Assembly (NCBI GenBank): GCA_031289015.1
Contig: JAITQG010000048.1
Span: 1-64,000 of the forward strand
DNA from: Lactobacillaceae bacterium
Lineage (GTDB): Bacteria; Bacillota; Bacilli; Lactobacillales; Lactobacillaceae
DNA length: 64,000 nucleotides
Direction of reading: 5' to 3'
A program made the translations under genes and the position numbers. Numbering within the stretch: position 1 is the first letter of the stretch; every line of letters starts with the position of its first letter. The notes under the pieces are model-generated. The model ran no database searches and had not been told where the DNA came from. It saw only the letters and a program-made list of their open reading frames with translations. Below, piece by piece: positions 1 through 10,044 of this stretch.

Positions 1-135
1 GGTGGAGATGGCGGAGCATTGCTAGCATAGTGGTGGAATAAGCGAGGTAGGAGCACCAACGTGGTCTTAGGGAGTTGGTTTTGCGTTTACGCGAAGCCGA
101 ATCCCTTAGACTAGTGGGACTCTGTCGCCCACCTC
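1..135 (+). ncRNA. Possible structured RNA (family unknown), may extend left of the window
   Basis: Long rod-like fold: GGTGG..CGGAG pairs with CTCTG..CCACC; inner hairpin GTCTTAGGGA..GGTTTTGCG-TTTA-CGCGAAGCC..TCCCTTAGAC. G-U wobbles are valid only on the + strand. No convincing ORF. Confidence 0.3.
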
Positions 136-245
136 TATGCCAGCAACACGGAGCCATTTCCCCCAGCAACTCAAAATACCTTGGCCCAAAGGGACAAAGA
201 AAACAAAAGACGCCGACCAAACCCACAATCGACATCTAGAAAATG

Positions 246-671
246 CTATATCTCCAAATCCGGGAACCAAATCTTAATCTCGCGTTGAGCATGCTCAACC
301 GAATCAGACCCATGCGAAACATTCCGAACCTCATCCCCAGGCCAATCACGAGCAAAATCTCCGCGAATCGTCCCCGGCGCAGCTTCAGAAGGATTAGTCG
401 ACCCCATCAAAGTCCGCCACCCCTTAATGACGTTGTCCCCCTCAACAACCATCACCACAACCGGGCTCTCCATCATATAGCGCAGTAACCCCGGAAAGAA
501 CGGCTTATCCACCAAGTCACTATAATGTTCTCGTAACAAAGTCTCATTTGGTGTGACCATCCGCAAAGCAATTAAATCATAAGCTTTGCGTTCAATCCGC
601 CGAATAATTTCGCCTACTTTCTTTTGTTGCACGCCGTCTGGTTTAATAATCACAAGTGTCCGTTCTGTCAT
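246..671 (-). CDS. ndk: Nucleoside diphosphate kinase
   Basis: TLVIIKPDGVQ start and NVSHGSDSVEHAQREI catalytic His region. Confidence 0.95.
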   Translation of the reverse strand: MTERTLVIIKPDGVQQKKVGEIIRRIERKAYDLIALRMVTPNETLLREHYSDLVDKPFFPGLLRYMMESPVVVMVVEGDNVIKGWRTLMGSTNPSEAAPGTIRGDFARDWPGDEVRNVSHGSDSVEHAQREIKIWFPDLEI

Positions 672-739
672 CCTTACACCCTCATCCTTCTAACAATTAA
701 TACTTTTATTGTACCGTATTTTGAAAGCGGTTTCAGTAT

Positions 740-3202
740 TTATTCATTTATTTTAAGAGCTTCAATCATGTTGATGTTTTTTAGTTTGAAGTGAATAATC
801 AACATCACAATTAACGAAAATCCAATCGTGAGCAGCCCAGCACATCCAAAGCTCAACAAGTGAATTGTAGGACTGTACATGATATTGTCGAGCTCGGTTG
901 TCGCCAGAATCAGGCCATGCAAACCAATGCCCAGCCCCCAACCGATAACAATGCCGATCAGCGTCAAAATCCAATTCTCACGATAGACATAACTCGTGAC
1001 TTCACGATCATAAAAACCAAGGACCTTAATCGTTGATAATTCACGCATCCGTTCGGCGACATTAATATTCGTCAAATTATACAACACGACAAACGCCAAT
1101 AGCCCCGCAAAGACAATAATCACAATCACGACAACATTAATGCTGTCCAATGTGACTTTCATGATTTCACGGTTCTTGTTCATGAAATTGACGTTTAAAA
1201 TATTGGGGTCTTGCATTAACGTGCTGCTGACCTTATCTTCACCACTTGCCGGTAACTCCTTGAATTTCATCAGTGCGGTCGTGTAGCGCGGTTGTGCATG
1301 CATGACGGTTTGATAATATTGTGCCGTCATATAAATCGCGTGGCCACTATATTGTTCTGTGATGCCCCCGACTTTGAGGCGATATTGTTTGCCATCAATT
1401 GTCTTGGCGGTAAATGTTTTGCCAACCTTTAACTTAAAGAGCTTGGCAAATTTTTCAGTCACCACGGCGCTGTGGTTGTCGAGCTTAATCGCTTGCCCGG
1501 TTTGCCGATCGCGCAACGTCACGTATTTGGTAAATTGTTCAGGCTTGTCTGTCACCATTAGCGTTGCGGACTGCGTATCAACTTGCTTGGCCTTTTTCTC
1601 CAGGTTGCCCACGCTGACTGGCGTATACGCGTCAAAGTGTTTGGTATCCTTGAGCACTGCTTTTACAGCTGGTGTCAGTTCAGTTGTCGTCACGGTCGCT
1701 TGGTAATGATAGACGGTTTTGAATTGCAGATTTAAAATGTCGCCGATCGAATTACGCAAACCAAAGCCCGCCACCATCAAAGCTGTACAGCCCGCCACCC
1801 CAACGATGACCATGATCATGCGAGTTTTGTACCTAAACAAATTACGTACCGTGACTTTTTGCAAGAAGGTCAAGTGCCGCCAGATGAACACGATCCGTTC
1901 GAGCAAAATGCGCTTACCTGATTTCGGCGCCTTGGGTTGCATCAAGGCCGCTGGGTTCGCTTGTAAATCCCAGCGAAGAACAAACAAACTCACGCCCAAC
2001 GTGCAGATCAACGCCACCACTACACTAATCGCCGACAAACTCCATGAATGGACTGGGATAAATTCGCTGATGTTGTAGACCCCCGAAAAGGCATCCACAA
2101 TCACGTAAGCCAAGCCGTATTCACCAATCAAAATCCCAATAACCGCGCCAAATAAACCGGTCAACACGGCATATAAGATATATTTCTTAGCGATGTCACC
2201 ACTCTGATACCCCAATGCTTTAAGGGTCCCAATTTGCATGCGATTTTCTTCGACCATGCGCGTCATCGTAGTCATCACGATGAGGACGGCCACCAATAAG
2301 AAGAACAACGGGAAAACGAGTGCGATTTTTTCAACACTTGTCGAATTGTCGCGGTATTCATTATAGCCAGGATTGTCAGCGCGCAAAAAAGTATAAATCT
2401 TACTTTGCACTTGAACTGGCAGACCTTGTGATAAACGCGTTGATACCGTTTTTGCCGCAACTTTGCTGACTTGTTTTGCGGTTTGCTTGGCTAATTTATT
2501 ATAGGCACTCGTGTATGCAACGTATTTGTGGGGGTTTTGCAACGTGATTTGTGCCGTTGTCGCCCCTGCGAGATTCAGCGCGGCCGGTTTGACAATGGCA
2601 AAATAATCCACAACACCCTTGCCGACAGTTGCATTGCCCCGACTCTTATTGTCAATAAATCGTGGCGAATTTACGAAGCCAACAATTTTGAATTTATGGT
2701 CACCTAATACGGCCGGTGAAATTCCACTCGCGCCTTGCATCTGGCTCATGTTTGGGGTTAATGAAATCTTCTGCCCAAGCTTAAAGCCAAACTTTTCTTT
2801 GGTAATTTGATCGAGGCTGATTTCCGTTTTGGTCTGCGGCATCCGACCAGATACGATGGCATATTGTTGCTTGTCAGGCTCTGGAATAAAATCGATGACG
2901 GCGTTGTGCTCCTTGACAGCCAAGGTGATTTCTTTGGTCAGCTTAACGCTTTGCACCCCTGCCACTTGCTTGAGCTTTTTAGCATCGGCTTGAGTGAAGC
3001 CATATTGGGAACTCAAGCGAAAATCTGCTAATTCATGCTGGGTAAAATAGTGCTGGGCGCGCACCAATAAATCGGCACTCGAAATCGTGAGGCCGGCATA
3101 AATGGCGACCCCAATAAAAATAATTCCGACAATTGACAAAAAGCGGGTCGGCGACTGAAAAATTTCTTTCCAACCAATTTTACTTAATGCTGTCTTTTTC
3201 AT
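740..3202 (-). CDS. FtsX-like ABC transporter permease (about 820 aa)
   Basis: Two FtsX-type TM blocks with large extracellular domain; next to an ATPase gene; start chosen at MKKTALSK. Confidence 0.88.
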   Translation of the reverse strand: MKKTALSKIGWKEIFQSPTRFLSIVGIIFIGVAIYAGLTISSADLLVRAQHYFTQHELADFRLSSQYGFTQADAKKLKQVAGVQSVKLTKEITLAVKEHNAVIDFIPEPDKQQYAIVSGRMPQTKTEISLDQITKEKFGFKLGQKISLTPNMSQMQGASGISPAVLGDHKFKIVGFVNSPRFIDNKSRGNATVGKGVVDYFAIVKPAALNLAGATTAQITLQNPHKYVAYTSAYNKLAKQTAKQVSKVAAKTVSTRLSQGLPVQVQSKIYTFLRADNPGYNEYRDNSTSVEKIALVFPLFFLLVAVLIVMTTMTRMVEENRMQIGTLKALGYQSGDIAKKYILYAVLTGLFGAVIGILIGEYGLAYVIVDAFSGVYNISEFIPVHSWSLSAISVVVALICTLGVSLFVLRWDLQANPAALMQPKAPKSGKRILLERIVFIWRHLTFLQKVTVRNLFRYKTRMIMVIVGVAGCTALMVAGFGLRNSIGDILNLQFKTVYHYQATVTTTELTPAVKAVLKDTKHFDAYTPVSVGNLEKKAKQVDTQSATLMVTDKPEQFTKYVTLRDRQTGQAIKLDNHSAVVTEKFAKLFKLKVGKTFTAKTIDGKQYRLKVGGITEQYSGHAIYMTAQYYQTVMHAQPRYTTALMKFKELPASGEDKVSSTLMQDPNILNVNFMNKNREIMKVTLDSINVVVIVIIVFAGLLAFVVLYNLTNINVAERMRELSTIKVLGFYDREVTSYVYRENWILTLIGIVIGWGLGIGLHGLILATTELDNIMYSPTIHLLSFGCAGLLTIGFSLIVMLIIHFKLKNINMIEALKINE

Positions 3203-3207
3203 GGCGC

Positions 3208-3909
3208 CTACCACTCAATCGTTTCAACATCTGTTGGCGTCGTGTTGGTGATAATTTCTTGCACCTTTGCATCATGAATGCGAATCACGCGGTCGGCCAT
3301 AGGCGCAATCGCTGAATTGTGGGTAATCACAATCACCGTCGTGCCGGTTTGATCACAAATGTCACGCAACGCCTTTAAAATCAGCTTTCCCGTCGTATAG
3401 TCAAGTGCACCCGTTGGCTCATCACACAACAACAACTTGGGCTTCTTGGCAATCGCGCGTGCAATCGTTACCCGTTGTTGCTCACCACCGGATAATTGCG
3501 CAATAAAATTATCTTGCCGATCAGCCAAGCCAACCGCGGCCAATGCTTCATGTGAATCCATGGCATCCGTGACAATTTGATTCGCTAAGTCGACATTTTC
3601 TTGTGCCGTTAAGTTCGGCACCAAATTATAAAATTGAAAAACAAACCCAACATCATCGCGCCGATATTGCGTTAATTGTTTTTGCGTAAAAGCCGCAATA
3701 TCGATGCCATCTACCAAAATTTGCCCGCTCGTTGGTTTGTCCATCCCACCGAGCATGTTGAGTGCCGTTGACTTACCCGAGCCACTCGGTCCAAGGATGA
3801 TCGCAAATTCACCCTGTTCAATTTGAAAATTCACGCCGTTATTAGCCGCGATGGTCGTATTACCAACGTGATATAGACGCTGCACATCTTTAAATTCGAT
3901 ATAACTCAT
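3208..3909 (-). CDS. ABC transporter ATP-binding protein (MacB/LolD-like)
   Basis: [35 protein letters not shown] motifs. Confidence 0.93.
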   Translation of the reverse strand: MSYIEFKDVQRLYHVGNTTIAANNGVNFQIEQGEFAIILGPSGSGKSTALNMLGGMDKPTSGQILVDGIDIAAFTQKQLTQYRRDDVGFVFQFYNLVPNLTAQENVDLANQIVTDAMDSHEALAAVGLADRQDNFIAQLSGGEQQRVTIARAIAKKPKLLLCDEPTGALDYTTGKLILKALRDICDQTGTTVIVITHNSAIAPMADRVIRIHDAKVQEIITNTTPTDVETIEW

Positions 3910-4165
3910 AATCTGCTCACTTTCAAAAAATGCTTCTCTTATAATTTAGCAAAAACTCGCAAATAAGCTGTGTTGAAACTCTTCGTGTATGCATCGACTT
4001 TTCATAGATTCGCTTTGAATTGTCTTTTTTATTAGTATATCGAATATTAAATTTTAATGTAACATCGTTTAGCTTTTTAAATTATTTTCTTTTGTAAATC
4101 ATTTTTTCATGAAATAAGCTAAAACAAAAATGATTGGCACGAGATTTATCCTCGCGTCAATCAAA

Positions 4166-5290
4166 TTATCCTGATGTGAATGCAGATTTTGCTTGCATAT
4201 GATTTTGAGCAGTACGAATTGTATAAAGCAACACAATATACGCTAATGTAACCAAGCACCCGTTGCTAAAATTAACCGCCGGATTCAAAGCTTCTTTTGC
4301 GACGTGTTGATTAACAATTAAGCCCCCTTGTAAATAAACGCCAGGCACCCATTTTAAAATCGGATCCAAAACTGGCAAGATGATTGGGGCGGCGATTTGC
4401 GCCATTGTTACTAACAAGGTCACCATAATCGTCAACAATTGATGTTTGAAAATACTCCCAATAACTTGTGCAAATAGTAGAAAACCAATAATGCCAAGAA
4501 GTTGCAATACTCCCCCTTCAACAATTACTTTCCAGATTGGAATTGCAGTATACGCCACAGTATTTTGCAACACCTCTGGATACGCTAGGTGTCCTGGACC
4601 AAAAAATATAGTTCCCAGTCCAAACGCAATCACCAGGACAGCACCATAAACCAGTACCCCAGCTGCAAAAGTCGAACATAACAGATAATTATCTAAGTGG
4701 TTGGTCTTGATCGGTAAAATCAAATCCATATTTTTATTACGTTGATATTTTTTGGTTAAATCAGCTGTCAGCATGAAAATCATCAACGCAATAATAATTT
4801 CTGGCAGCAACGAATTCATGACTGAACTAACATAATTAACCCCGGATACGCCATCACCGCGCATATCTGGATAAACATTATGTTCCTCGATAAACTTTAG
4901 CTTGGCGAGTTTTGCCTGCTGAGCATTATCGTTACTAATTTTTGCTTGGTCATCAGCATTATTTGCTGCATCTAGTTTAAGCAACGCCAGTTTGGACTTT
5001 GCCACTTTGCTCCATTGTTTATTCGTAAATGCTTTTTTAATTTTTGTTTCAATGGCATAGCGTTGCGTAAGCTTCTCATCAACTGGTTGATTATGAGCTT
5101 TTGACTTTGCAATCGCTTGTTTTTCACTGGCCATGTTAATGTTTAATGCTCCATCAAATTGTGATAGATTACTGGCATTATATTGCAGGTGAAAATATCC
5201 GCCTAACAACAACATTATGACCAACAATGGGATATAGAAGTGCCTTTTCTTAATCAACGCCATGAATTCAATTCTTATTATTTTGTTCAA
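4166..5290 (-). CDS. ABC-2-like membrane protein, paralogue of 5629..6777
   Basis: LNKIIRIEFMALIKKRHFYIPLLVIMLLLGGYF aligns with MNKISRLDFIALIRKKIFYIPLLLIVIIIGGFY; TTG start at 5290 preceded by AAGGAG. Confidence 0.7.
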   Translation of the reverse strand: MNKIIRIEFMALIKKRHFYIPLLVIMLLLGGYFHLQYNASNLSQFDGALNINMASEKQAIAKSKAHNQPVDEKLTQRYAIETKIKKAFTNKQWSKVAKSKLALLKLDAANNADDQAKISNDNAQQAKLAKLKFIEEHNVYPDMRGDGVSGVNYVSSVMNSLLPEIIIALMIFMLTADLTKKYQRNKNMDLILPIKTNHLDNYLLCSTFAAGVLVYGAVLVIAFGLGTIFFGPGHLAYPEVLQNTVAYTAIPIWKVIVEGGVLQLLGIIGFLLFAQVIGSIFKHQLLTIMVTLLVTMAQIAAPIILPVLDPILKWVPGVYLQGGLIVNQHVAKEALNPAVNFSNGCLVTLAYIVLLYTIRTAQNHMQAKSAFTSG

Positions 5291-5337
5291 GACGAGCTCC
5301 TTGCTGAACCGCATTACCATTCAGTCGCATCAAATAT

Positions 5338-5616
5338 TTAATTAATTCTGTGATACCGCCAAATTTGTTGCCAACGATCATAATTCCATCCACCAGCAGC
5401 GTCAATTTCTTCAAGTGTTCTACCTGAATATTGAAAAGTAACATCACGTTTGTGCCAGGCCCCATAAGTTATTTCTGAAGTGATTTTATTTTTATCTTTA
5501 TAGCGCCAATCATCAACTGATTCTGCCTGTGCCATAACAGATTGAAAAACTATGCCTACTGAAAATCCAATAATTACAATACCTAGCAAACTGAGTAATA
5601 CTTTAAATTTTTTCAT
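5338..5616 (-). CDS. Small secreted peptide, bacteriocin-like (Sec signal peptide + about 61-aa Trp/Tyr-rich mature part)
   Basis: MKKFKVLLSLLGIVIIGFSVGIVFQSVMAQA^ES signal peptide; AGGAGTT ribosome-binding site; mature part has 5 Trp and no Cys; lies between two permease genes. Confidence 0.6.
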   Translation of the reverse strand: MKKFKVLLSLLGIVIIGFSVGIVFQSVMAQAESVDDWRYKDKNKITSEITYGAWHKRDVTFQYSGRTLEEIDAAGGWNYDRWQQIWRYHRIN

Positions 5617-5628
5617 AAATAACTCCTA

Positions 5629-6777
5629 TTATTCATTATCATTAATTAGCAAATGTTGACTGGTTTTTTTTTCTATTTTTTGTTGAGACATCCGTATACT
5701 TAAAAGGACAAATATCCAGATTATCGACACAAGCACTCCTTGATCATATGTAATGGCATGATTATTTGTAATTGTTGCAATATGATTATTAACTACGAAG
5801 CCACCCGTTAAATACATTTCTGGAATTATATGCATAATCGAATAAAACGAAGTAAATACTATAGGCGCGACGGATTGAAATACGGTCACTAGTACAGTAA
5901 TCATAATGGTCAATACGGTGTTTTTGAATATTCCACTAAATATTTGTGCGAGTAACAAAACAGCAAAAATACCAAGAATTTGGAGTGACATGGTCTTCAA
6001 TAGGACAATCCAAATTGGAATCGATTTTATACTTTTAGCCGTTTCAAAAATAATTGGATATTGAAAATGGCCCAGTCCATTAAAAATTGTACCTATTAAT
6101 AAAGTGCTAGCTATTATTACGAAATAAACAACAATGGCCGCAGTAAAACTAGTAATTAGCTTTGAATTATCCATAACATTAGATTTTAGCGGGAAAAGTA
6201 AATTTACATTTTTTTTGTTTTGATATTTTTTTGTTAAATTCCCAACCACCATAAATATAATGATTACCACAAACAATTCAGGAAATAATATATTTAATGT
6301 ATCCAACGTAAAGTTTAATCCTGATAATGCACTATTGTTAATATTTGGGTAGACGTTATGGCTTTTTACGAATTGTAAAATCAATTTTTGACGCTGAAAA
6401 TAAATTAAGCCTGGATCTTCCTTGGCAGTAATATGATATTTTTTCGCATAAGCAGCATCAATATCAATTAATGTTATACGATCTTTAGCAACCTGGCTCC
6501 ACTCATGCTTATCAAACGAAACTTGAATTCTTTTCATTAATTTTTGTTCTTTTGATAACCATGCGGGTATTGCTTTACCACTCTTCTTAATCTCTTTTAT
6601 TTGTTTATCATTGAAAGAAATGTTATCCGTTAATAATCCAGCGACACTTCTAGTTGAGCTAGAAGTATACTGTCCAGCATAAAACCCCCCGATAATAATT
6701 ACAATTAACAACAGAGGAATATAAAAAATTTTCTTACGTATTAAGGCGATGAAATCAAGCCTACTAATCTTGTTCAA
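5629..6777 (-). CDS. ABC-2-like membrane protein (permease)
   Basis: About 6 TM segments, long extracellular N-terminal loop; overlaps the end of the ATPase gene. Confidence 0.7.
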   Translation of the reverse strand: MNKISRLDFIALIRKKIFYIPLLLIVIIIGGFYAGQYTSSSTRSVAGLLTDNISFNDKQIKEIKKSGKAIPAWLSKEQKLMKRIQVSFDKHEWSQVAKDRITLIDIDAAYAKKYHITAKEDPGLIYFQRQKLILQFVKSHNVYPNINNSALSGLNFTLDTLNILFPELFVVIIIFMVVGNLTKKYQNKKNVNLLFPLKSNVMDNSKLITSFTAAIVVYFVIIASTLLIGTIFNGLGHFQYPIIFETAKSIKSIPIWIVLLKTMSLQILGIFAVLLLAQIFSGIFKNTVLTIMITVLVTVFQSVAPIVFTSFYSIMHIIPEMYLTGGFVVNNHIATITNNHAITYDQGVLVSIIWIFVLLSIRMSQQKIEKKTSQHLLINDNE

Positions 6778-7366
6778 TTAGCTCACCTCCCCGCAAGGTC
6801 AGTAATTTAGATTCAATTAAAGCCAAGTCGTCTGGCTGATGGGTAACAAATATAATCAGCTTATTTTTTTTACTCATTTCAGAAGTCAAAATTAAGATTA
6901 ATTTTTCGAGATTAACTTCATCTAAACCGTTATTTAACTCATCAATCAACCAATATTTGGTATCACTAACCAAATATAAAGCCAACGTGAGCATTTTATG
7001 CATTCCCAGCGAATATGAACTAACACGCCGTTTTATATATTCAGTCATGTTTAGTTCAGTGACGACGTGATCAATTACAACATCACTTTTCCAAATAAAT
7101 TTAATGTATTCCAAATAGTCTATCCCGGTCATTGTGGAATCAAATTCAAAATCATTAGGTAAATAAAACACATTACGTTGTGGCACTGATGCATAAATTT
7201 TGCCAGTAAATGGGACAAGTCCAAAAATAGCGTTTAACAAGGTAGACTTACCAGAACCATTGCGCGCTTTAATGAGATAAAATTCATTTTCAAGAAAAGA
7301 ATAATTGACGTTATTTAATACATTTAACTTATTAAAGGAAACGCCGAGATTGCTGATTTCAATCAT
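6764..7366 (-). CDS. ABC transporter ATP-binding protein
   Basis: ARNGSGKSTLL Walker A, YSLGM signature, WLIDELNNGLD Walker B. Confidence 0.85.
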   Translation of the reverse strand: MIEISNLGVSFNKLNVLNNVNYSFLENEFYLIKARNGSGKSTLLNAIFGLVPFTGKIYASVPQRNVFYLPNDFEFDSTMTGIDYLEYIKFIWKSDVVIDHVVTELNMTEYIKRRVSSYSLGMHKMLTLALYLVSDTKYWLIDELNNGLDEVNLEKLILILTSEMSKKNKLIIFVTHQPDDLALIESKLLTLRGGELIEQD

Positions 7367-7467
7367 ATTATGTACCCGTGAACTTATTGATTAAATTACC
7401 ATTCAAACTGTCTTAAATATACTAACATAAGTATTTATAAATTACTGCTAATATCTATAAAAAATAT

Positions 7468-7483
7468 AAAAACCACGTTAACT
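7468..7483. repeat. Copy of the left arm of the 7811..7846 terminator
   Basis: aaaaaccacgttaact is identical to 7809..7824. Confidence 0.7.
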
Positions 7484-7700
7484 AATTATTTAGCTCGTTT
7501 TCTGTCGATTTATTTGATTTGATTACTTTATTAAGGGACAACTGCTTATCAACCCCATTACAAATGAAAATCAAAGCCAAACATACCCGTTGAATCCATA
7601 AGTTTTTCTCACCAACAATAAAGCTGGCTAATATAACAAAACCTACAGTACTCCACAAGATAATAAATTTGTTTTTAATTTGTTCCTTCATCATTGCCAC
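7482..7700 (-). CDS. Small two-TM hydrophobic protein, possible immunity protein
   Basis: 72 aa; two hydrophobic segments; first gene of the peptide/ABC cluster. Confidence 0.5.
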   Translation of the reverse strand: MAMMKEQIKNKFIILWSTVGFVILASFIVGEKNLWIQRVCLALIFICNGVDKQLSLNKVIKSNKSTENELNN

Positions 7701-7810
7701 CCTGCGTCTTTTATTCGCTCATGATGCTTCTTAGAAAATAAACTATAAACCGTATTTTATAACATTGTTTTTAATTAAGCAATTAATATCCTTATTCTCG
7801 GAATATCTAA

Positions 7811-7846
7811 AAACCACGTTAACTTGTTAGCTAGTTAACGTGGTTT
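7811..7846 (-). terminator. Rho-independent terminator of the 7877 gene
   Basis: aaaccacgttaact-8 nt-agttaacgtggttt perfect 14-bp stem, T-run on the minus strand. Confidence 0.8.
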
Positions 7847-7876
7847 CATCGTGATACATTTTTTTAGTTAGGCCAC

Positions 7877-8746
7877 TTACTTCGTTGGTACAATCCGCAA
7901 GCCTAAATGACGACGGCCATAAATGGGTTGCTTGCGGGTTTCCATTCCTGTTAAATACACCAATTCGCGTTGCTCTGAATATGGCTTGCGGGCTGGTTGA
8001 CGATTCGTTGTTGGGCTGGGTTTATTACCACTTGTTGCCACTGGCTTATCATCGCGTTTTTCAAAGCGCTTCTTAATTGAGCCTTCAACTGATTGATTGG
8101 TCTTAGCAAACTTTGGTTGTTCAGGCCGTTTTTCAATTGGTTGATGCGTGCGCACGGCCGCAGTTGATACCGGTATGCTTGTCAAACTTGCAACACTTGA
8201 AGCAACCACGTTTTCACTGGCCGCACTGCTCGAGCTGGCAACTGAAACTGGCTCCGTAACAACGTTAACTGTTGATTCGGTCACTTCAGCAACAACTGAT
8301 TCTGCGATAACCTCGCTAACTGGTGCTGCCACTACTGCAACTACCGGTTGAGCTGATTGTTCAACTACCACCGCTGCTGTTTCAACTAAGCTAGCACCTG
8401 CAGATTCAGCTGGAACTTCACTTGTCTCAACCACCGGTGCGGGCGTTGGCTCCACCTTGGCCACGCTCGGCACAATATCAATATAGGCATACGTTTCCAC
8501 GTCCCGCCATTGCCACTTGCCTTTAAATTGCGTCAAAGCTTTGCGCCACTTAATCAAGTACGCTACGGCCAATTCGTTTTTCATCGTTGGTGCTAGCGCG
8601 GTCGCCGTGACGGTATACTTTGCTAAAACTTGTAATTCAGTATTCCCAGCCAACCACGCCTCCAAGACGTCGCGAACGCTTGCTTGTTTGTCAGCGACTG
8701 AGCCAATTTTGACCCAGTTCACCTTCGTATTAGTCTTATTTACCAT
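7877..8746 (-). CDS. Hypothetical protein with Val/Ala/Ser low-complexity centre and basic C-terminus
   Basis: ORF in tandem with the TPR gene; ATG at 8746. Confidence 0.65.
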   Translation of the reverse strand: MVNKTNTKVNWVKIGSVADKQASVRDVLEAWLAGNTELQVLAKYTVTATALAPTMKNELAVAYLIKWRKALTQFKGKWQWRDVETYAYIDIVPSVAKVEPTPAPVVETSEVPAESAGASLVETAAVVVEQSAQPVVAVVAAPVSEVIAESVVAEVTESTVNVVTEPVSVASSSSAASENVVASSVASLTSIPVSTAAVRTHQPIEKRPEQPKFAKTNQSVEGSIKKRFEKRDDKPVATSGNKPSPTTNRQPARKPYSEQRELVYLTGMETRKQPIYGRRHLGLRIVPTK

Positions 8747-8760
8747 TTGCAATATCCATT

Positions 8761-10029
8761 CTATAGGCTTTGATCGTAAAGTTCAGCCATTTCATAATCT
8801 TCAGGGTTCAAGCGGACGTAATTCGCCAAGGCTTCAGCGGCCAACGCGGTTTCGCCTTCTTCGCGGAAATAATAATAGGCTGGCTTCAAGAAATTAATGT
8901 CATCAATGAAGAATGGCAAGGCGGCATTCCAATACTTCGTTGCCATCTCAAAGTCTTCTAAGGCCGCATATGATTGCGCCAAGTTCCAATACAATTGCGG
9001 ATCGATTTCAAAATCATCGTCTTCCATGTATTGGTTCAACAAATTAATATTGCCCACGTGATCAGCAATCCCAACTAATAAGCTTGAATAGCCAATAAGC
9101 AACGGCATCGCTTCAGGGTTAATCTTCAAGCCTTGACGATACAACTTGTCGGCTTCATCGATTTCACCCAAACTTTGCGCCGCCCGGGCTGCCAAGGCAT
9201 ACAATTTTTCATTGAATTCATCAACAGCAAGGCCAGCTTGATACGTCAACAACGCCTTTTCGAGGTTACCTTTGGCTTCATACAATGCCCCCAATGGTTC
9301 ATACAAACCACCATATGAGGCATCCAATTCTTCCAAACCTTCTAAGACCTCAATCGCTTGGTCATGCGTTTCTTCATCAGAGGCATAGACCAAACCAAGC
9401 TGGAAGCGCACGTCTGGCGTTAAATCAGTTTCCTTAATTTGTTCCAAGTAAGCGCGGGCATTTTCGACGTTACCGACTAATGCATACGCAACGCCTAAAC
9501 GCGAAGCCAAATCTAACCCAGACACAAAGCGCGTCCCATTTTGCAACAAGTCCCGATACAATGGAATCGCATCTTGATAGCGACTTGAAACATTGTAAAA
9601 TTCAGCCAAGGCAAATTGCACGATGGCTTCTTCTGGTGCTAATTCAGCAGTTTCTAACAACTTGGCTTCAGCTGCTTCAACCAAGCCTTCTGATTGATAC
9701 AAATCCGCACTAACTAACAGCGCTTGCAAGTATGCATCAGAATCTGGTGTGATATCGGCCAAATATTCCAAGGCCACGTCAGTTTCATCTTCATCAATGG
9801 CGATATCCGCCAAGGCCGTGCGTAATTGATCTTCATCAGGGTACTTAGCTAATAATTTTGTATAGGCGCGTTTGGCTTGGGCAGAGAACCCTAACGCGTA
9901 CAACTCTTCGGCCAATGAATACACGGTGTCATCGTCGTCATATCGTAATGCTGAAGCAAATGATTTTTGGGCGTCCTCTAATTGGCCCCCACTCAATTCA
10001 TCAAGCATCCGTTCTGCAAATGTTGCCAT
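8761..10029 (-). CDS. Tetratricopeptide repeat protein
   Basis: Multiple degenerate TPR units (ALAYLADITPDSDAYLQ.., PLYRDLLQNG.., KLYRQGLKINPEAMPL). Confidence 0.85.
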   Translation of the reverse strand: MATFAERMLDELSGGQLEDAQKSFASALRYDDDDTVYSLAEELYALGFSAQAKRAYTKLLAKYPDEDQLRTALADIAIDEDETDVALEYLADITPDSDAYLQALLVSADLYQSEGLVEAAEAKLLETAELAPEEAIVQFALAEFYNVSSRYQDAIPLYRDLLQNGTRFVSGLDLASRLGVAYALVGNVENARAYLEQIKETDLTPDVRFQLGLVYASDEETHDQAIEVLEGLEELDASYGGLYEPLGALYEAKGNLEKALLTYQAGLAVDEFNEKLYALAARAAQSLGEIDEADKLYRQGLKINPEAMPLLIGYSSLLVGIADHVGNINLLNQYMEDDDFEIDPQLYWNLAQSYAALEDFEMATKYWNAALPFFIDDINFLKPAYYYFREEGETALAAEALANYVRLNPEDYEMAELYDQSL

Positions 10030-10044
10030 GGTTGTCTACCTCAT

